From the NCBI GenBank assembly GCA_030247885.1, contig JAPDRO010000007.1:999501-1063500 (forward strand): a stretch of 64,000 bases of DNA, given 5' to 3'. A model generated the notes under the pieces. The model was not told the DNA's origin. It was given only the letters and a program-made list of their open reading frames with translations, and did not search any database. The first letter of the stretch is position 1. Each line of letters opens with the position of its first letter. Positions 39,035 to 52,200 of the stretch are shown here, in pieces. Source of the DNA: Taxawa tesnikishii (nom. ined.). Its lineage: Eukaryota; Ascomycota; Dothideomycetes; Dothideales. The position numbers and the translations under genes are program-made.

Positions 39035-41254
39035 TTACAGGAAATCGAACCCGGCAGAGTTGAAGATAGCATTCCCTTCCTCAAAAGGAAGGAATGAGCT
39101 CGTCAAGCCAAGATCAGCGCCCACAAGGCTATCGTCCTGTATCATACCCAACGTCGGGTCGGCAAAGTAGCCCATCGCATCCGGTCTCTGCATCGAAGGA
39201 GCATTTACAGCATGACCACCGTCCAGAAGTTCGGCGGGTAAACGGGAAGGCGTCTCTACCGAAGCCTGGGCCATCTTCTCCAAGCCGTTCGCCATGAGCC
39301 GGACAACGTGCCACCTGCTGGTCGACACAGAAGCACGGAACCTGCGAACCAGTCTCGCGATGAGGTCGTATACAACGGCTTTGTCGACCAGATCTCCGTC
39401 GTACTTGGCGGCCATTTGCAGGAGGAAGGCGCATGCGAATGCGATCATGGTCAGCAGATAGGCAGGCATTCCATTGAGTCCATCTTGGATGTCGATGTCC
39501 GTCAGAAGCAACTCGAGGATGGCCATTCCAGATGCAACGGCTGTGGATGCGGCTTCGCGGAAGTAGTCTGGCAGTGTCGACGTTCCCAGACCGCGGAACA
39601 CGTGGGAGCAAAGGTAGAGCTTGGCGAACTGATAGTGGAACATGATTCCTTTGCTCGGGAAGTCACCGATGTGTTCGTTACGTCCTGCATGAGACATGTA
39701 AGCAGAGCCACTCGTTGTCTCCTGAGAGATCCAGTATCAGAGATGCAAAGGAAAGGCTTACGTAGGCTGCTACTCCAGGTACCCAACCACTGATCTAGCT
39801 GATGACTGAAGTTCGACAAATGTACTGTGAATGCCCGTGGGATCGGTTGAGCAATGTCAGTACCAAACAACTCTCGAACCTTGCTCATAATGATCAGCAA
39901 GGCGACCTGGCTCGCAATCCGTCTATCACGTTCCTCAGCCAGGCGCGACTGGAGGTAGGATTTCCATCCTTCAATACTGTAGTCTTCGCGGACTATACCG
40001 GGCCTGGCATAGAGGATCGAAAGATGCTGATCGCATATGTACAGCAGATACCAGATCCTAACACAGTCCATAACATCTTCGCTTGACTCGCTCATCAGGC
40101 GGTTGAAGCTCGAACTGAGATTCGTCTCGATGGCGCGGCGGACGGCATGGCCTAGGTTTGGGTCAGCATGGGTGAGCTGCTACTGCTTTGGGCAGTTTTT
40201 TGGTACCGGATAAGGTCCATGAGATATCACTCAACCAATAGGCACCTATGCACATAGCGCGGAGCTTAAGGGCACCTTAGTAAACTTTATGAACGTTTAA
40301 GTACTTCGGTGCAACAGACTCACCTGTTCCTTGCTGATTCGTCGATCAAACATTGAAGCAGACAAAAGTCTCCGAAACTCCTTGTTGCAGATCTGGTACA
40401 AATGGTTGCTGTCGGGGTCATGTAAGGCAGCTACGGTAAGGATGCACGCGGTGAGGATAGGGATTGGCGACGAAGCGCGGTTAGACCGGAATACTTGCTG
40501 CCCAGGTTGTAGATGTAGTGGTCAAGCCTGGACAAGTATAGGTTGGCGAGCCTCTCGGCATCCTCCAGCCTGATCGTGCCGTTGGAGATGAAGTCCGGTG
40601 CCTCGCCATTTCCAGGCTTGGTGTCCGGTTCCTCGCGGCGCAGAGACTTGAGCCCTGTCATCTGATACAAGGACTCAATTGGTACACCCATAGTTTCGTT
40701 CCGTGGTAGAAGCTTCGGTGAGTTATCGCATGACGGGCCCGCATCGCCGGAGTATTCGTTGACTTCCTCGTGCGGAGAGTGGTCGTCTGCATCCTCAGTA
40801 GTCGACCGAAGCGGCGGCAGTGTGGGCAGTGACAACTGCTTCAGCACACCCTGGACTGCTGAATGTAGCTGAACCATATCATGCCCGACATCCTCATGCC
40901 ACTGTGATTTTTCACTAATCAATGTCTGAAGAGACTTGTTTAGCGTACATCCGAGACCTCGTTCTGCACACCTGTTTCATTGCCATCAGAAATCCGTTCA
41001 GGTCGAGCACCAATTCTAACTCACCGGCGACATGGCGGTTCGCCACTGTCCATTAAACATTTGATCTTCTGCTTACGGCATGCGGCACATGCTTTGATTT
41101 TCCTTGAAATGTGGACACCATCTCCGGGCAGTGAGGGAACAGACGCATTCCGTGAAGTCCGCGGAGCTGGCGACCCTGATGACTTGCTCACTCCATGCGC
41201 AACATCGCTCGCCTCTTGATGACTGTTCGCCGTCGACCACGTACGTTTCAACAT
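39035..41254 (-). CDS. Zn2Cys6 fungal transcription factor (one apparent 1-nt deletion)
   Basis: Binuclear zinc-cluster regulator, predicted 658 aa, nuclear. The cluster at about residues 56-90 reads CAACRKQKIKC, then CRRCAERGLGC, interrupted by a 53-nt intron between CRR and CAE. The fungal_trans-type middle domain follows (VRRAIETNLSSSFNRL, VRIWYLLYICDQHLSILYARPG). Five exons: 41254-41025, 40971-40324, a short 58-nt exon 40264-40207 (LRAMCIGAYWLSDISWTLSG), 40151-39762 and 39684-39035. A break near the plus-strand GG 40488-40489 fits one missing base. Members with this middle domain include SUC1/RSF2-like and carbon-source regulators; the target is unknown. The first in-frame ATG is used; the frame stays open about 90 nt further upstream to a possible splice acceptor, so an extra 5' exon is possible. 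Confidence 0.82.
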
Positions 41255-41763
41255 GTTTGGGGTCGCAGGCGCAAGAGGCTCGACTGTACTTGAGGCAGAA
41301 CGAAACGATTCAGCCGCTAGAGGGAAGGTTTGCTCATGACTCACGCACCTAGAAAAATGGCCGTGTTGTTATGAAGCAGCCACGAAGAGTACCAGTTCAA
41401 CGAAGCGCCCCATGCAGATGAGCTTCCGACTATATGTGGCCGGCCTACAGGTGCTTGCTGTGAGGAAGCATTCAAATAGAGTGTATACAGATCTGAGACA
41501 AGCCGAGGCGTCATGCAGCTACTAACTACAATTATCAATAGAGCATTAACAAATTTGTTCGTCGTTGCGATCGCTCGCATGACATTTTTTTATTGGAGTA
41601 CATAATCATGAAAGCCTAGGTCGCAAGGGTATTTGGCACTCCCTGTCCCATCCTTTCTATAACCGAGCCTTGTCAATTCCATTTTTGTGGATCGTCGAAT
41701 CGTTACTGCATATTCGTCAACATTGGACTACAAACGCCGGATTTGCGCCACACTGCAGCTCTC
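41255..41763. other. intergenic, upstream of the Zn2Cys6 gene
   Basis: About 500 bp between the zinc-cluster gene start and the GPD1 stop. A frame of 79 codons (41580-41341, minus) ends beside a TTTTTCTAG acceptor-like site and might be part of a 5' exon or leader, but its sequence is not recognisable. Confidence 0.4.
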
Positions 41764-43163
41764 TCAAGGATACTTCTTCGACTCGATGAGGTCCGGAATA
41801 TCTTCTGGCTTCTTTTTGCCCTCGAGGATATCTGCGCGTCATCAGTTCTTACACGATGCAGAAATAGTGGCCTCCAGGTCAGCTCACTGTAAACTGCTGT
41901 GAATAGCGGGAAGTCGTCTTCCATGCCCTGACTCTTCAAAAACCCGTTGACCTCGTACGCCGTACTGGTTCCTTGCAACTTCTGTCCATTGAGCTCTTTC
42001 TCTTCTACTTCGTTGATGCTCATGTTGCGCTCGACGCTCATTTTAGCGCAGCGGAAATTGCGTCCACCGCTGCAGCTGGTGATCATGTCTGCGACACCAC
42101 AGCTCTCTTCGGTGAACGTATTTGTCCGAACGTTCTTGTCACCGAAGAACGTCTTTCCAAACTTGACTTCTTCTAGGATGCCGACACGCATAACAGCTGC
42201 CTTGGCGTTGTCGCCCCAACCGAGACCGTCCACAAAACCTGCGGCGAGAGCAACGATGTTCTTGAGCGCGCCGCCAAGGGAGACGCCTGCCACGTCGTTG
42301 ACCATACGGACGTGGAAGTATGGCCTATGGAATAGCTTCTTCACGTTCGCATGGCTGAGTGGAGGGTATTCGGAAGGAAGGGCCTGCAGCTGCCTCTTCT
42401 CTGTGTGCTTGCCCTTGCCCCCATGAAGACCCGTTGCCTCCGCAGTGTCGGCGGGCTGGAGCTTGGGAGAGCCTGAGGGCGTTTGAGCTGGCGTGGGGTG
42501 TTTACTGTCCATGTGCGGAGGATCGTACGCGATGGTTGTCTCCGAAAACTTCTCCTTTGCTACCTCTGTTGCAATGTTCGCTCCAGACAGCGCGCCACAA
42601 TAGATACCCAGCTTGTATCCTATCGATTCGGAGAAAAGATCGATTCCATCTTCCGAGACTTCCACTCCCTTGATGCAAGAGATGCCGCGGGCGTACGGAA
42701 CAATCTTGCCCTTGAGCTGCTCGCATGTCTTCCCGATGAACTGATGTGGCAGGTTGAAAATGAGAACAGTCGCGTCTTTGACGGCGTCCTCAACAGAAGG
42801 GTTGGCGACAATGTTGGTAGGGATGGCAACATCCGGGAGATACTTGACGTTCTCGTGCAGCTTGTTGATGAGCTCTGTGATCTTCTGTGGTTTCTTGCAG
42901 AGCTGGGAACCAGGGTCGTAGTGTTTGGATTCCTTTGGTATGGATACCTCCTCCTCGAACACCCACATCTGCACCTCTTCCTCAAACAGCTCCGGGTTTG
43001 CCTTGGTGTTCTCAGCGACGACTTTGGCGATCGTTGTGCCCCTGCCATACGAGTCAGCGAAACAATACTACCATGAAGGCGCATACAAATGGAGCGCATA
43101 CCAGTTTCCTGAGCCGACAACAGTCACCTTGTGCTTCTTCCCGTGAACCCCAAGAGTCGCCAT
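41764..43163 (-). CDS. GPD1: NAD-dependent glycerol-3-phosphate dehydrogenase
   Basis: Reduces dihydroxyacetone phosphate to glycerol 3-phosphate with NADH, for glycerol production under osmotic stress, redox balance and lipid synthesis. 427 aa from exons 43163-43102, 43041-41888 and 41831-41764. The nucleotide fold is [21 protein letters not shown]. Catalytic-region motifs include [45 protein letters not shown] and the substrate loop [15 protein letters not shown]. An ascomycete-specific insert of about 50 residues rich in Pro and Ser follows TIAYDPPH. Introns are 60 and 56 nt; joins read GSGNW/GTTIA and [20 protein letters not shown]. No frame break. The frame is open upstream to an ATG at 43289, which would add 42 mostly basic residues. 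Confidence 0.94.
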
Positions 43164-43898
43164 TGTCCTCGCTGTGCTTTTGTAGAGGAGTAAAGACGAA
43201 GCTTCAATGATACGGCTTGTGTAGCGAAGGTTGGTCGAGCTCCTGAGTAGAAACGTAGGTAGTCGTACCAAAGAAGCCTTAGCGCACATTCAACGATATC
43301 CTCTGACCTTGGATCTCTGTGGACGACTAACGTACGTGTAACGTGGAGCTCGTCAGAATGATCGTTGGGGCATTGTTGGCATGCAGCATCGAAGATACAT
43401 TTCTTTCCGATCGAATTCAAGGCACGTCACTCAGTTCCGTCTAATCTATGTTTTCGGTAGCTTTGTGTGAGTCGGACCGAGGGAACCGGCTCGATGACCA
43501 GCAAAGACGCAGTGTTTTGGCTTACGGTTATAGTTGCCGTTGAAGTTGGAGATCGAGTTAGACACGGGGATGCGGTCGGATGGGACGGGCCGGTACATAC
43601 TGCGAACAGCAAGAAGCAACGAAGCCTAAGAAGTAAGTCACGTATAAGGAGAAGGAAGCAGTGAGGGATCGTTAAGCCAAGATCATGTATGCATTGCATT
43701 CAAAGTCATTAAAGCACCTAAGACATCCAGTAATGGTGTCCGGTGAACCGAGTCTCCAACAACACCTTCGCTTGGAGCCCAAAATCACAAAACCATACCA
43801 ACAGGATATGGTTGTCGCTCATGAATTACACAATGATGAAAGTCCAGTGATCCTTCCCTTACTTATCCCATCCAGAACCCAGCCGTATGCCTCAACTC
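43164..43898. other. GPD1 upstream region
   Basis: 735 bp between the GPD1 ATG and the stop of the DUF7707-type gene, both leftward. The first 126 bp can be read as an N-terminal extension of GPD1. Otherwise no gene-like frame. Confidence 0.5.
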
Positions 43899-44597
43899 TT
43901 AAAGGGCCAGACCGAACACGGCGGCCATACCAGCGAGGAGAGCTGGAGTGCCGTAGTTCTTGGCCATGTTGAGGGCCATGGCGGCGGAGCTGGAGGTGGC
44001 GGCAGCAGCGCCAGAAGAGGTGGCAGAGCCGGAGGAAGATCCGGTGGTTGCAGCCGCGGCGCCGGACCCGGAGCTGGTGGCAGCAGCGGAGCCGGAGCTG
44101 CTAGCAGCGGAAGAGGAAGAGGAAGCAGAAGACGAGGCCGAGCTGGAAGCAGAGCCAGCAGAAGCGTTCCTCTGACCACAAGTCACGGACTGGCAAGCGG
44201 CCTGTCCATCACGGTCATTAGGGTGGGCCGCGGTGCAGTCGCTGATCCACTGCTGACACTCGAAGAAGGGGACGGTCTGGGTGTAGTCGGAGATGTTGGG
44301 GGACGAGCCGTCAGTGCAAGTGCAGGTGTAGTTCATGGTGGTCTAGGAAGGGAACAGTTAGCATCGTCTGACGCATTGCAGGCAACGGCTGGCACATACT
44401 GGGTCGCAGGTGTTTGGGCTGGCCTGACCACCGCAGATCTGCGGGCAGCTGTTGGTCTGAGCACGGCACCAGGACTGCCTCAAGGTGTATGAGACGGAGT
44501 TGGGATCAACGGTGAGAGGTCCGGAGGTGGAATAGGTCTGGGCAGACACAAGGCCGGTGAGCGCCGTGGCGGCGACGAGGACGGTGCTGTAGAACAT
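43899..44597 (-). CDS. DUF7707-type cysteine-rich GPI-anchored wall protein
   Basis: Secreted, probably GPI-anchored cell-wall or membrane protein, 213 aa. Exons: 44597-44400 and 44342-43899 (57-nt intron). The signal peptide is MFYSTVLVAATALTGLVSAQ. The cysteine-rich domain reads RQSWCRAQTNSCPQICGG, CDPTTMNYTCTCTDGSSPN, PFFECQQWISDC and ACQSVTCGQRNAS, matching the fungal DUF7707 pattern by my recollection. A Ser/Ala/Gly-rich stretch of about 75 residues, likely O-glycosylated, follows. The C-terminus is hydrophobic (ALLAGMAAVFGLAL) with small residues before it, as for a GPI signal. Molecular function is unknown. The repetitive Ser/Ala codons create long empty frames on the opposite strand. 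Confidence 0.88.
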
Positions 44598-45836
44598 GGT
44601 GATGACCGGTACGGAAGAGCCTGTGGCGAAAGACGCGCATTAGCATTGTTCGTAGAAGCGCGATTTGCGGTGTGCAAGCTATGCACAGTGCAATCGTTAT
44701 GAGACTTACTGGGTTATGTGCGCGCTGGAGCAATTGGCTTGTCTGGAGGGACGGGAAAGATACTGGTGGTTTTTGTGATGGGTGAGGTGGGTGAGGTGGG
44801 TGAAGGACGAAGAGGAGGAGGGAGGATGGGCAGAGGGGGATAAATAGTAGGCAGTGGTTGCCGCGGCAGGTGGCCAGGCTAACGACGAGCTTCCTGCAAG
44901 CGCAGGCCGTAGCGGCGACCGATAATGTTTCTTGGTTCCTTAATGTCCGATATCATCTACAGGCCAGATTGCGACTGCTTCGGACAACAGTATGCAATCT
45001 ATCTCTGGCAAGGAAACGAGGCGCAGATAAAACGCATTTGCTGCAAGCCCCATGTTTCAACGTGATCTACTGGTGTTTTGGAGACGGACCTGGAGAATGG
45101 CCCGCTGAGCGACATGTTGATCGCAGTTCTCTCCAGCCCCTCCACTTTCTCCCGGCCCGGCTGGACATGCTTTGCTTTGCAGATCGATGCTCTTAGTGCG
45201 ACTCTTGTATCCTATTCGCTCTAGCTGCATGCGGCTCTGCATATGTGCAACCGGGACCCCACCACCCTTGTTCCGAAACATCTGAGGTTTGGTCCATCGT
45301 TGCCATGCGAACGACAACAGAGGATACCTATAGCACGAGAAGAACCCAAGTTACTCTCCGACATGTCATATAGCGCGATCGCTGGGCGAAGCATTCCATC
45401 TGCTGAGAGCATGAGTCTGCGGCGCATGAAATCCAGGGACATGTCCGGCAACACGTGGGTCTCGCCATCACGTTCTGGCTGTCGAGGAGGACAGTTGATG
45501 GGAGAGCATATCTTTCACTTTGCAAGCGGTATCGCATCTTCATAACGTTTTGAATGTATGGCCTAGCTACCTACTTATCTGCGTGTGCACCTGCGTCAAA
45601 CGACTCTGCAGATGCTTCTTCGTTGCCGGAAACCCTGTTGCCAACAAATATGACCCTCTGCTTGCGCCAAGCCTGACATCAACTGCGATCATCTGAGCTT
45701 CACTCGGGCTTCACTTAGAAAGCCTCCTATCAAAACTACCTCGCCTTGTGGTAGTGCTCTGACATAGAGGTATTGGATCTGTAGAAATTCTCCCAAGAAA
45801 GGCTTTTTACAGGCCAGCAGTACTCACGCTTCCAAG
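44598..45836. promoter_or_regulatory. divergent intergenic region, DUF7707-type gene / QNS1
   Basis: 1.24 kb between two start codons. A G-rich tandem block with GTGAGGTGG units lies at about 44779-44805, some 190 bp before the DUF7707-type ATG (CT-rich on its own strand). The QNS1-proximal part shows no marked motif. No gene-like frame. Confidence 0.5.
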
Positions 45837-48008
45837 ATGGGGCGTCTGGTCACTCTCGCAACATGTCAGCTGAATCAGTGGGTACTGGATTTTGATGGCA
45901 ACAGAGATCGTATCCTCGAGGCTATTCGTGATGCAAAAAAGGCGGGAGCGAGACTTATCTTGACACCTGAGCTTTGCGTTCCCGGATATGGTTTGCTGGA
46001 TCACTTCCTGGAACTGGATGTCTACACACACTCATGGGAAGTCGTTGCCGAAATCCTGAATCATCCGGATGCGCAAAACATCATCATTGACCTCGGTCTC
46101 CCTGTCCGGCACCATGGCAATCCGTTCAACTGCAGAGTCATTGCTCTGAACAAGCGCATCCTGGCCGTCAGACCTAAGATCTGGCTTTGCAATGATGGCA
46201 ACTACCGGGAAATGCGTTACTTCACAGCCTGGAAGCGGCGCTTGGTCGAGACTTACAGATTGCCGGATGTGATCCAACAGCTTGATGGCCAGCAAGAGTG
46301 TCCCATTGGTGACATCATTTTCGAGGCGTTGGATGCATCCTTCACTTCTGAAACGTGTGAAGAACTCTGGACGCCCGACTCACCGCACGCTCAGTACTCG
46401 TTGCTCGGCGTTGAAATCATTCTGAACTCCAGTGGAAGCCATCACGAGCTTCGAAAACTGGACACACGCGTCAATCTGATTCTGGAGGCTACAGCCAAGT
46501 CCGGAGGCGTGTACATGTACTCGAACCAGAGGGGATGTGATGGCGATCGCCTCTACTACGATGGATGCTCCCTCATTCTGGCTTCGGGGAAAGTCATTGC
46601 GCAGGGCACGCAGTTTTCCTCAACGATGTGGAAGTCTTGACCCGAACTGTAGACCTTGATGACATCTGGGCATCTCGATCTTCCCGCAGTAGAGGAGCAC
46701 AGTCGATGGAGACACCGCAGCAAGAACGCATTAAGGTAGACTTCAAGCTATCAAGCGCAAAGGGCATGTTTGACCCACGTTTCCGTACAGCCGCACCGAT
46801 GGAACCTCGCTACCATAAGCCGGAGGAGGAGATTGCGCTCGGTCCGGCATGCTGGATGTGGGATTATCTCCGCAGATCCAAAGCTGCGGGCTTCTTTGTT
46901 CCTCTGAGTGGCGGAATAGATTCCTGCGCCACGGCCACTATAACATTTTCGATGTGCCGCCTGGTCGTACAAGCAATCAAAGACGGCAACAAACAGGTTG
47001 TTGAAGATGCCAAGCGCTTCTGTCCCGACGACGATATTACGAAGATGACAGCACAGGAATTCTGTAACAAAATCTTCTGCACTTGCTATATGGGCATGAA
47101 GGAGCAGTCGAGCAAGGAGACTCGTAGCCGAGCTATGGAACTCTCGAAAGCTATCGGCGCTCACCACATCAATTGCAACATTGACGCCATTTATAATGCC
47201 ATCAAGGCCGTGGTGTCTGAAACACTCAACTTCGAACCTAAGTTCAAAGTCCACGGTGGCTCTGTCGCAGAGAATTTGGCTTTGCAGAACTTTCAGAGTC
47301 GGACGCGGATGGTACTCTCCTATGGCCTTGGACAACTTCTGCCCACTGTCCGTGGCGGAAGCGGCGGTCTACTCATCCTTGGCTCAGCAAATGTGGACGA
47401 GTCTCTTCGCGGTTACCTGACCAAGTATGATGCCAGTAGCGCGGATATCAATCCAATCGGCGGCATCAGTAAGACGGATCTGAAGAGGTTCATTGCTTGG
47501 GCTGAGACAGCTTTCGACTTGCCGATCTTGCAGCAGTTCCTTGATGCGACTCCTACTGCTGAACTGGAGCCCATCACCTCAGACTACGTGCAATCGGACG
47601 AAGTAGACATGGGAATGACGTACGCCGAACTCTCCGTCTACGGTACGCTACGCAAGGTGCACAAATTCAACGTGTACTCCATGTGGCAGAAGCTCGTCGT
47701 CGACTGGCAGGACAGATGCACGCCGCGGGAGGTATATAAGAAAGTGCGCGACTTCTTTTACTATTATGCCATCAACCGGCACAAGATGACCACAATCACT
47801 CCGGCCTACTATGCCGAGCAATGTAAGTTGATGACACAGCCTCGTTGGATAGAGTGCTAACAGCGGCAAAGACGCACCTGATGACAATCGCTACGATTTA
47901 AGGCCCTTCTTGTACCCGCGGTTCACATACGCGCACCGCAAGATCGAGAACGAGCTGAAGTTGATGGAAGCGGGCGAAGCGCACAAGCTCGACGCCAACG
48001 GAGTCTAG
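45837..48008 (+). CDS. QNS1: glutamine-dependent NAD synthetase (one apparent 1-nt deletion)
   Basis: Last step of NAD synthesis: amidates deamido-NAD with ammonia from glutamine, using ATP. About 707 aa, the normal eukaryotic length. Exons: 45837-47822 and 47872-48008 (49-nt intron joining YYAEQ-YAPDDNRYDL). The N-terminal nitrilase-type glutaminase has its triad: Glu near 45 (LTPELCVPGYG), Lys near 114 (RPKIWLCNDGNYRE), Cys near 174 (SETCEELWTPDSPH). The synthetase half has the P-loop-like PLSGGIDSCATA, YMGMKEQSS and LGSANVDESLRGYLTKYD. A break at the CC after the T run (46614-46619) fits one missing base, giving QGTQFSLNDVEVLTRTVDLDD. Confidence 0.95.
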
Positions 48009-49274
48009 GGCGGAGTGGAGACTATGCTGGGCTCGAGGAAAGTGGAAGACGGGATGTGCAAATACAGTGTGCAGTGGGAGGGGTTGCCATGACCAGACTG
48101 GTGTTTGAACGTGCATTTACCAGCTGGTTCCGAGGAAGCCGTCGCATGGTTTTTCCGTACCCGGAATCCAAGAGCATTTAAGAAATACTTGCCTTGGGTA
48201 CGAAGCCGGACCATGGATTTAGAGGAGTTCACACTTTACGCTGCCGATGTACATGTCAACATAGTCTCGTCTCGGACTATAGATCCTCAACGCCGAAGAC
48301 CGTTTGCTGTTTCATCCGAATTGGGCAGTGTTCAGCATGTAGAAGTCTGGTAAGCTAGCATACAGTTGAGACCGTCTTCCGGACCGCCACAGCGCACGAC
48401 GTAGATTGTTGTGCGCCTTACGAGCGCGTATGCGATGTCAATCAGTTTTAGGTTGGTTAGTCAGTAACAACCTCACAGACGAGGATAAATAGTAAGTCAT
48501 GTGGGCTCGAGGAGCAGTGACATGAATCTCGTCTGTTTCGCTCGATTTCTCCGAGATGAATAAACTCGCGAAAGCAAAAAGATGCAATCCAGGCACAGCT
48601 GCGTAGTCCACAACGGCCGCGGAACGGCGGCTGACGATATGTATGGCTTTCGTTCGCCTTTGCCTCGGCGATTCATGTCTTGCACTGTTTGCTGCAGATG
48701 TCCGTTCATCCTGCTGCTCTGCACAGTTCGATGCGTGATTTGGACAACAGACGGACCGCGCTATCTACAGTATTGCAAATCGACGCGTTTGTACTACACC
48801 TCTTTGCTGTCCCATCTCCGGCTGACTGTTCGATTGGGTTTCGGCAAGAACAGCCGGTGGCCCTAGCACTTTAGCCCCGGGGCTTGACCAACTCGCTCTA
48901 ACTCCCTCCCCAAGCAAGACCGACGGTAGAGTCAAACACATCTACGCCCATCTCCAACACCACCACCTTTCGTGCCGCGACACGCACTCATTGTTTCACG
49001 CCCCTAGGACCGTACCTTCTTGCTTCCACTCCGCTGTTGAAAGCGTCCTGCTGCGCCACAGCTTATCCGCCAGCCGACGCCATCCAGACCAGGAATACCC
49101 CAGGACAACAGCAAACCCCCGAGCCGCGCACTTCGCCCAGCGTCCCCGTTCCTCTGTCCCAGCGGCACAGCCCTGGTTACTTGAGAAGACACATGTAGCA
49201 TATGGGGTGGTTTTCAAGAGACCGATCAGGGTTTGGCTGCTAAAGGTCTCGGAAGCCTCCAACACGTATCCGCC
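48009..49274. other. intergenic, Rho-GEF upstream region
   Basis: 1.27 kb between two plus-strand genes. The part from about 48890 to 49160 is C-rich with CACCACC and CCCAAG runs and is probably promoter and leader of the GEF gene. No gene-like frame or repeat. Confidence 0.5.
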
Positions 49275-52200
49275 ATGACTGGGCACCAGGACGGCACCGC
49301 GGCGCTCGACACGCTCTCGGATCCCAGCGATTTCTATAACGCTTTCCAACCGGCTCCTCATATGACTAGCCCTCGTTCAGATCACGTTTCTAGCGATGTA
49401 GCTCGACACACTATGCCGAGACGGCCTTCCATGTCCGAATACACACATGTACCGGCTCCGAAGTCTCGGTCCTTTTCACGATCACCGACGCGCACCGGTA
49501 TGCGCTCAACATCCAATCCAGTCACCACTTCCACACCTGCTCTTGCGAGCGTCAAGTCGAACCCAAGTTTCCCTACTTCGCGGGCTCAGCAACGTTCCAT
49601 CAAGGACATAGTCAACAGATTCAATGAGACCGCGGGGCCTAACGACTTGATGAGTCCGGAGAATCAGAACAAATTGAGGAAGCAGCAAGAGTCGGGGAGA
49701 ACCAGACTGATCAAGGCGAGATCACCGACCAAGACCCCGCCCAACTATGGCGCGAACAAGCTCCACAGCAAGAGGGCATCACCAAGCACGAGGGCAGCGA
49801 CTTCAGATGCCGGCTCAACCTCTCCAGTATCAAGGAGTGCTGGAAATAGCTTCGATTCTTCGCGGATAACGAGTCCGAGCAAAAGGAAGCTGCGCAAACC
49901 CTTGTTCGGAGAAGTAATCTTCGATAACAGTGGAATGTATGATGCAGGATTTGGAATACCCACACAAAGGCCACGACGCGGGTCAGAGGGCAGCTTACAT
50001 CTTTCGAGCGTACGGCAGAATCACGGCAGGAGCCAGTCGAACGCGGAAAATCATTCACCTCATATGCAGTCTTTGCAGAACGGCCAGGTCCCTTCTCCAA
50101 TTACTCACACTTCGCTAGGACATCAAAGGTCTCAAAGCGACCTCTCTACGATGTACTCAAAGAACGATCTCGGTCTATTGACGAACGGGTTGAGCGCAAG
50201 AGAGCATTCTTTTGTTGATTCGCCTCGAGTAGTCTCACCGGAGAGGCGCTCACGGATTCCCATTAGTGCCAGGAAGACGCCGACACCGAATCCTACGTCT
50301 CCTGTAACTCCGCGCTCTTATTCTGCTATGACTCCTCCCAGGAATCTTTTCCCTGCTCCGAATGGCTCTGCCAACAGAGGGGTTGCAACATCCGGTAACG
50401 AACACCTTCCGCTGTTGTTCAAGAGATCGATACTCACAAGTGCGACAGCAAGGAGATACGATCCAATTGCAAGCAAGCAGGCTGAGGCGAATCGAAGTTT
50501 GAAGGCGTACATCAGCGCTCCCATGCCCAAGAAATCCCCACCACTGAGGAGCTCCAGGCCAAGACAGCCGGTCTCTGCTGCCAGCACCGCCGCATCCAGA
50601 GGAAAGGTTACCGAACGGTTTGCGCCATCCGCGAATGCGGATCTTTCTCTGGGCAGCGAGGCTAGATCCCGACGGAAGATCCCCCAACTGGGAAAAGTCG
50701 ACTTTGCAGAAAGAAGAGCCAAAATCCAGCGCGCTATAAGTCAAAACCTACGTGAGGAAGATCAGTCATCACAGGGTTCTGTGTCACGGAAAAGCAGTGT
50801 TGCGTCCAACGCTATGAGAACATCTTCCGTCTCAGATGCCCCGGACTCTGAAAATGTCCCCCTCATCCCGTCTGAATACACCGTTTCGAATGAGCAGTAC
50901 TCTGCAAAGCAAAACCACGAGGAATCTAGACTGACCATCAGAGTTGACGGCTTACCGGAACATGACCCATCGGAGCCCTTGACTGCACACACTGAATTCG
51001 AAACTGACGAATCGCCAGTCCTTGGAGAAACTTCAAGCGATGGCGTAGCTGGTGGTTTGAATCCCCTGCCAGAAGATGATGAGAGTCCTGCGGCGGAATC
51101 AACTTTAGGTCAAGGACTATCCGAGGTAATGCCAGAGGTCTTGGAACCTGGCACTCTTCTCAGTCATGTTATGAAAATGCGAGAGAGGAGTACTTCGAGT
51201 GCATCTCGTACCGACTTTGCAGATGATAGTGCGTCAGAGATTGACAAAGGATCAATCCAAATCATACTCGACGGTGAACCTTGTTCCGCCGAATCTGAGC
51301 AGTCATGGGAGGGCAATGAGTCTTTTGGATCTATTTCCAGGTCTCAGAGCGTTGACGATAGCACGCTAGAACTCCAAAATGAGCATCTGGTCGAAACGGT
51401 GCTGGAAGGGGAACCTTCGGCGCAGGATTTGGACGCTACTATAGAATCGGTTCCGGAAACGCCCCGGAGGCCTGTTCAAATGGACTTGGACGACCGTGAC
51501 GAAGAGCTTACTCCACGCCAGAACCAAAGGCCGCGTCGGCTCACCATCGACACGGTCAGTACTATTGGCGGAGTCTGGAGCACGGACAGCGAAGCCTATT
51601 CTGCGATCAACCGCATCATCGATCAGTATCAAGAAGCTGGCACTATGACTCCTGAAATGCTGCACGAGTTCCAACGTCACGTAGTGAACTTGTCTCCTAA
51701 TCTGTCAAAGGCAGACGGATCCGATGCGACTACTCTCAAAACTCTACTCGACAATTTCCTAGCTGGCACGCCTGCGACATTCGCACAGCCGTTTGAGCAG
51801 AAGCAAGAGTATCTTCCGCAGGCTACTTATTCTGTGCCAGGAACAGATTCTTCCCCAGAGCTTGGTGAGGATGAGAAGGGAACTGCTATCATATACAGTA
51901 CATCCTTCGCCACGAACACGGGAGCCGCGGACGAGTCCGACACTCAGTTAGATACTGACTGTGAGACCCAGCCCACGGAAAGCCGTCCGGGCTCATTTTT
52001 CGATAACAGAGAGCAGCTACCTTCACTACGGTATCGAGAGGCCGATGCGACAGCAGGCGCTGATGCAGAGGATCTTCCGCCAATTCCACCACCGAAGGAC
52101 TTTGGTTACTCTCCACGCTCTAGTATTGGGCATCGTCCAGAGGAATTCCAGCGCAGATCAGCAAGAATCAGTCAGCCTGTTTCGAGCCAGACGAGCCATC

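Noticed and set aside
43887-44492. 201-codon Gly/Arg/Ser-rich plus-strand frame
   Set aside because: It is the reverse reading of the Ser/Ala-rich tail of the DUF7707-type gene.
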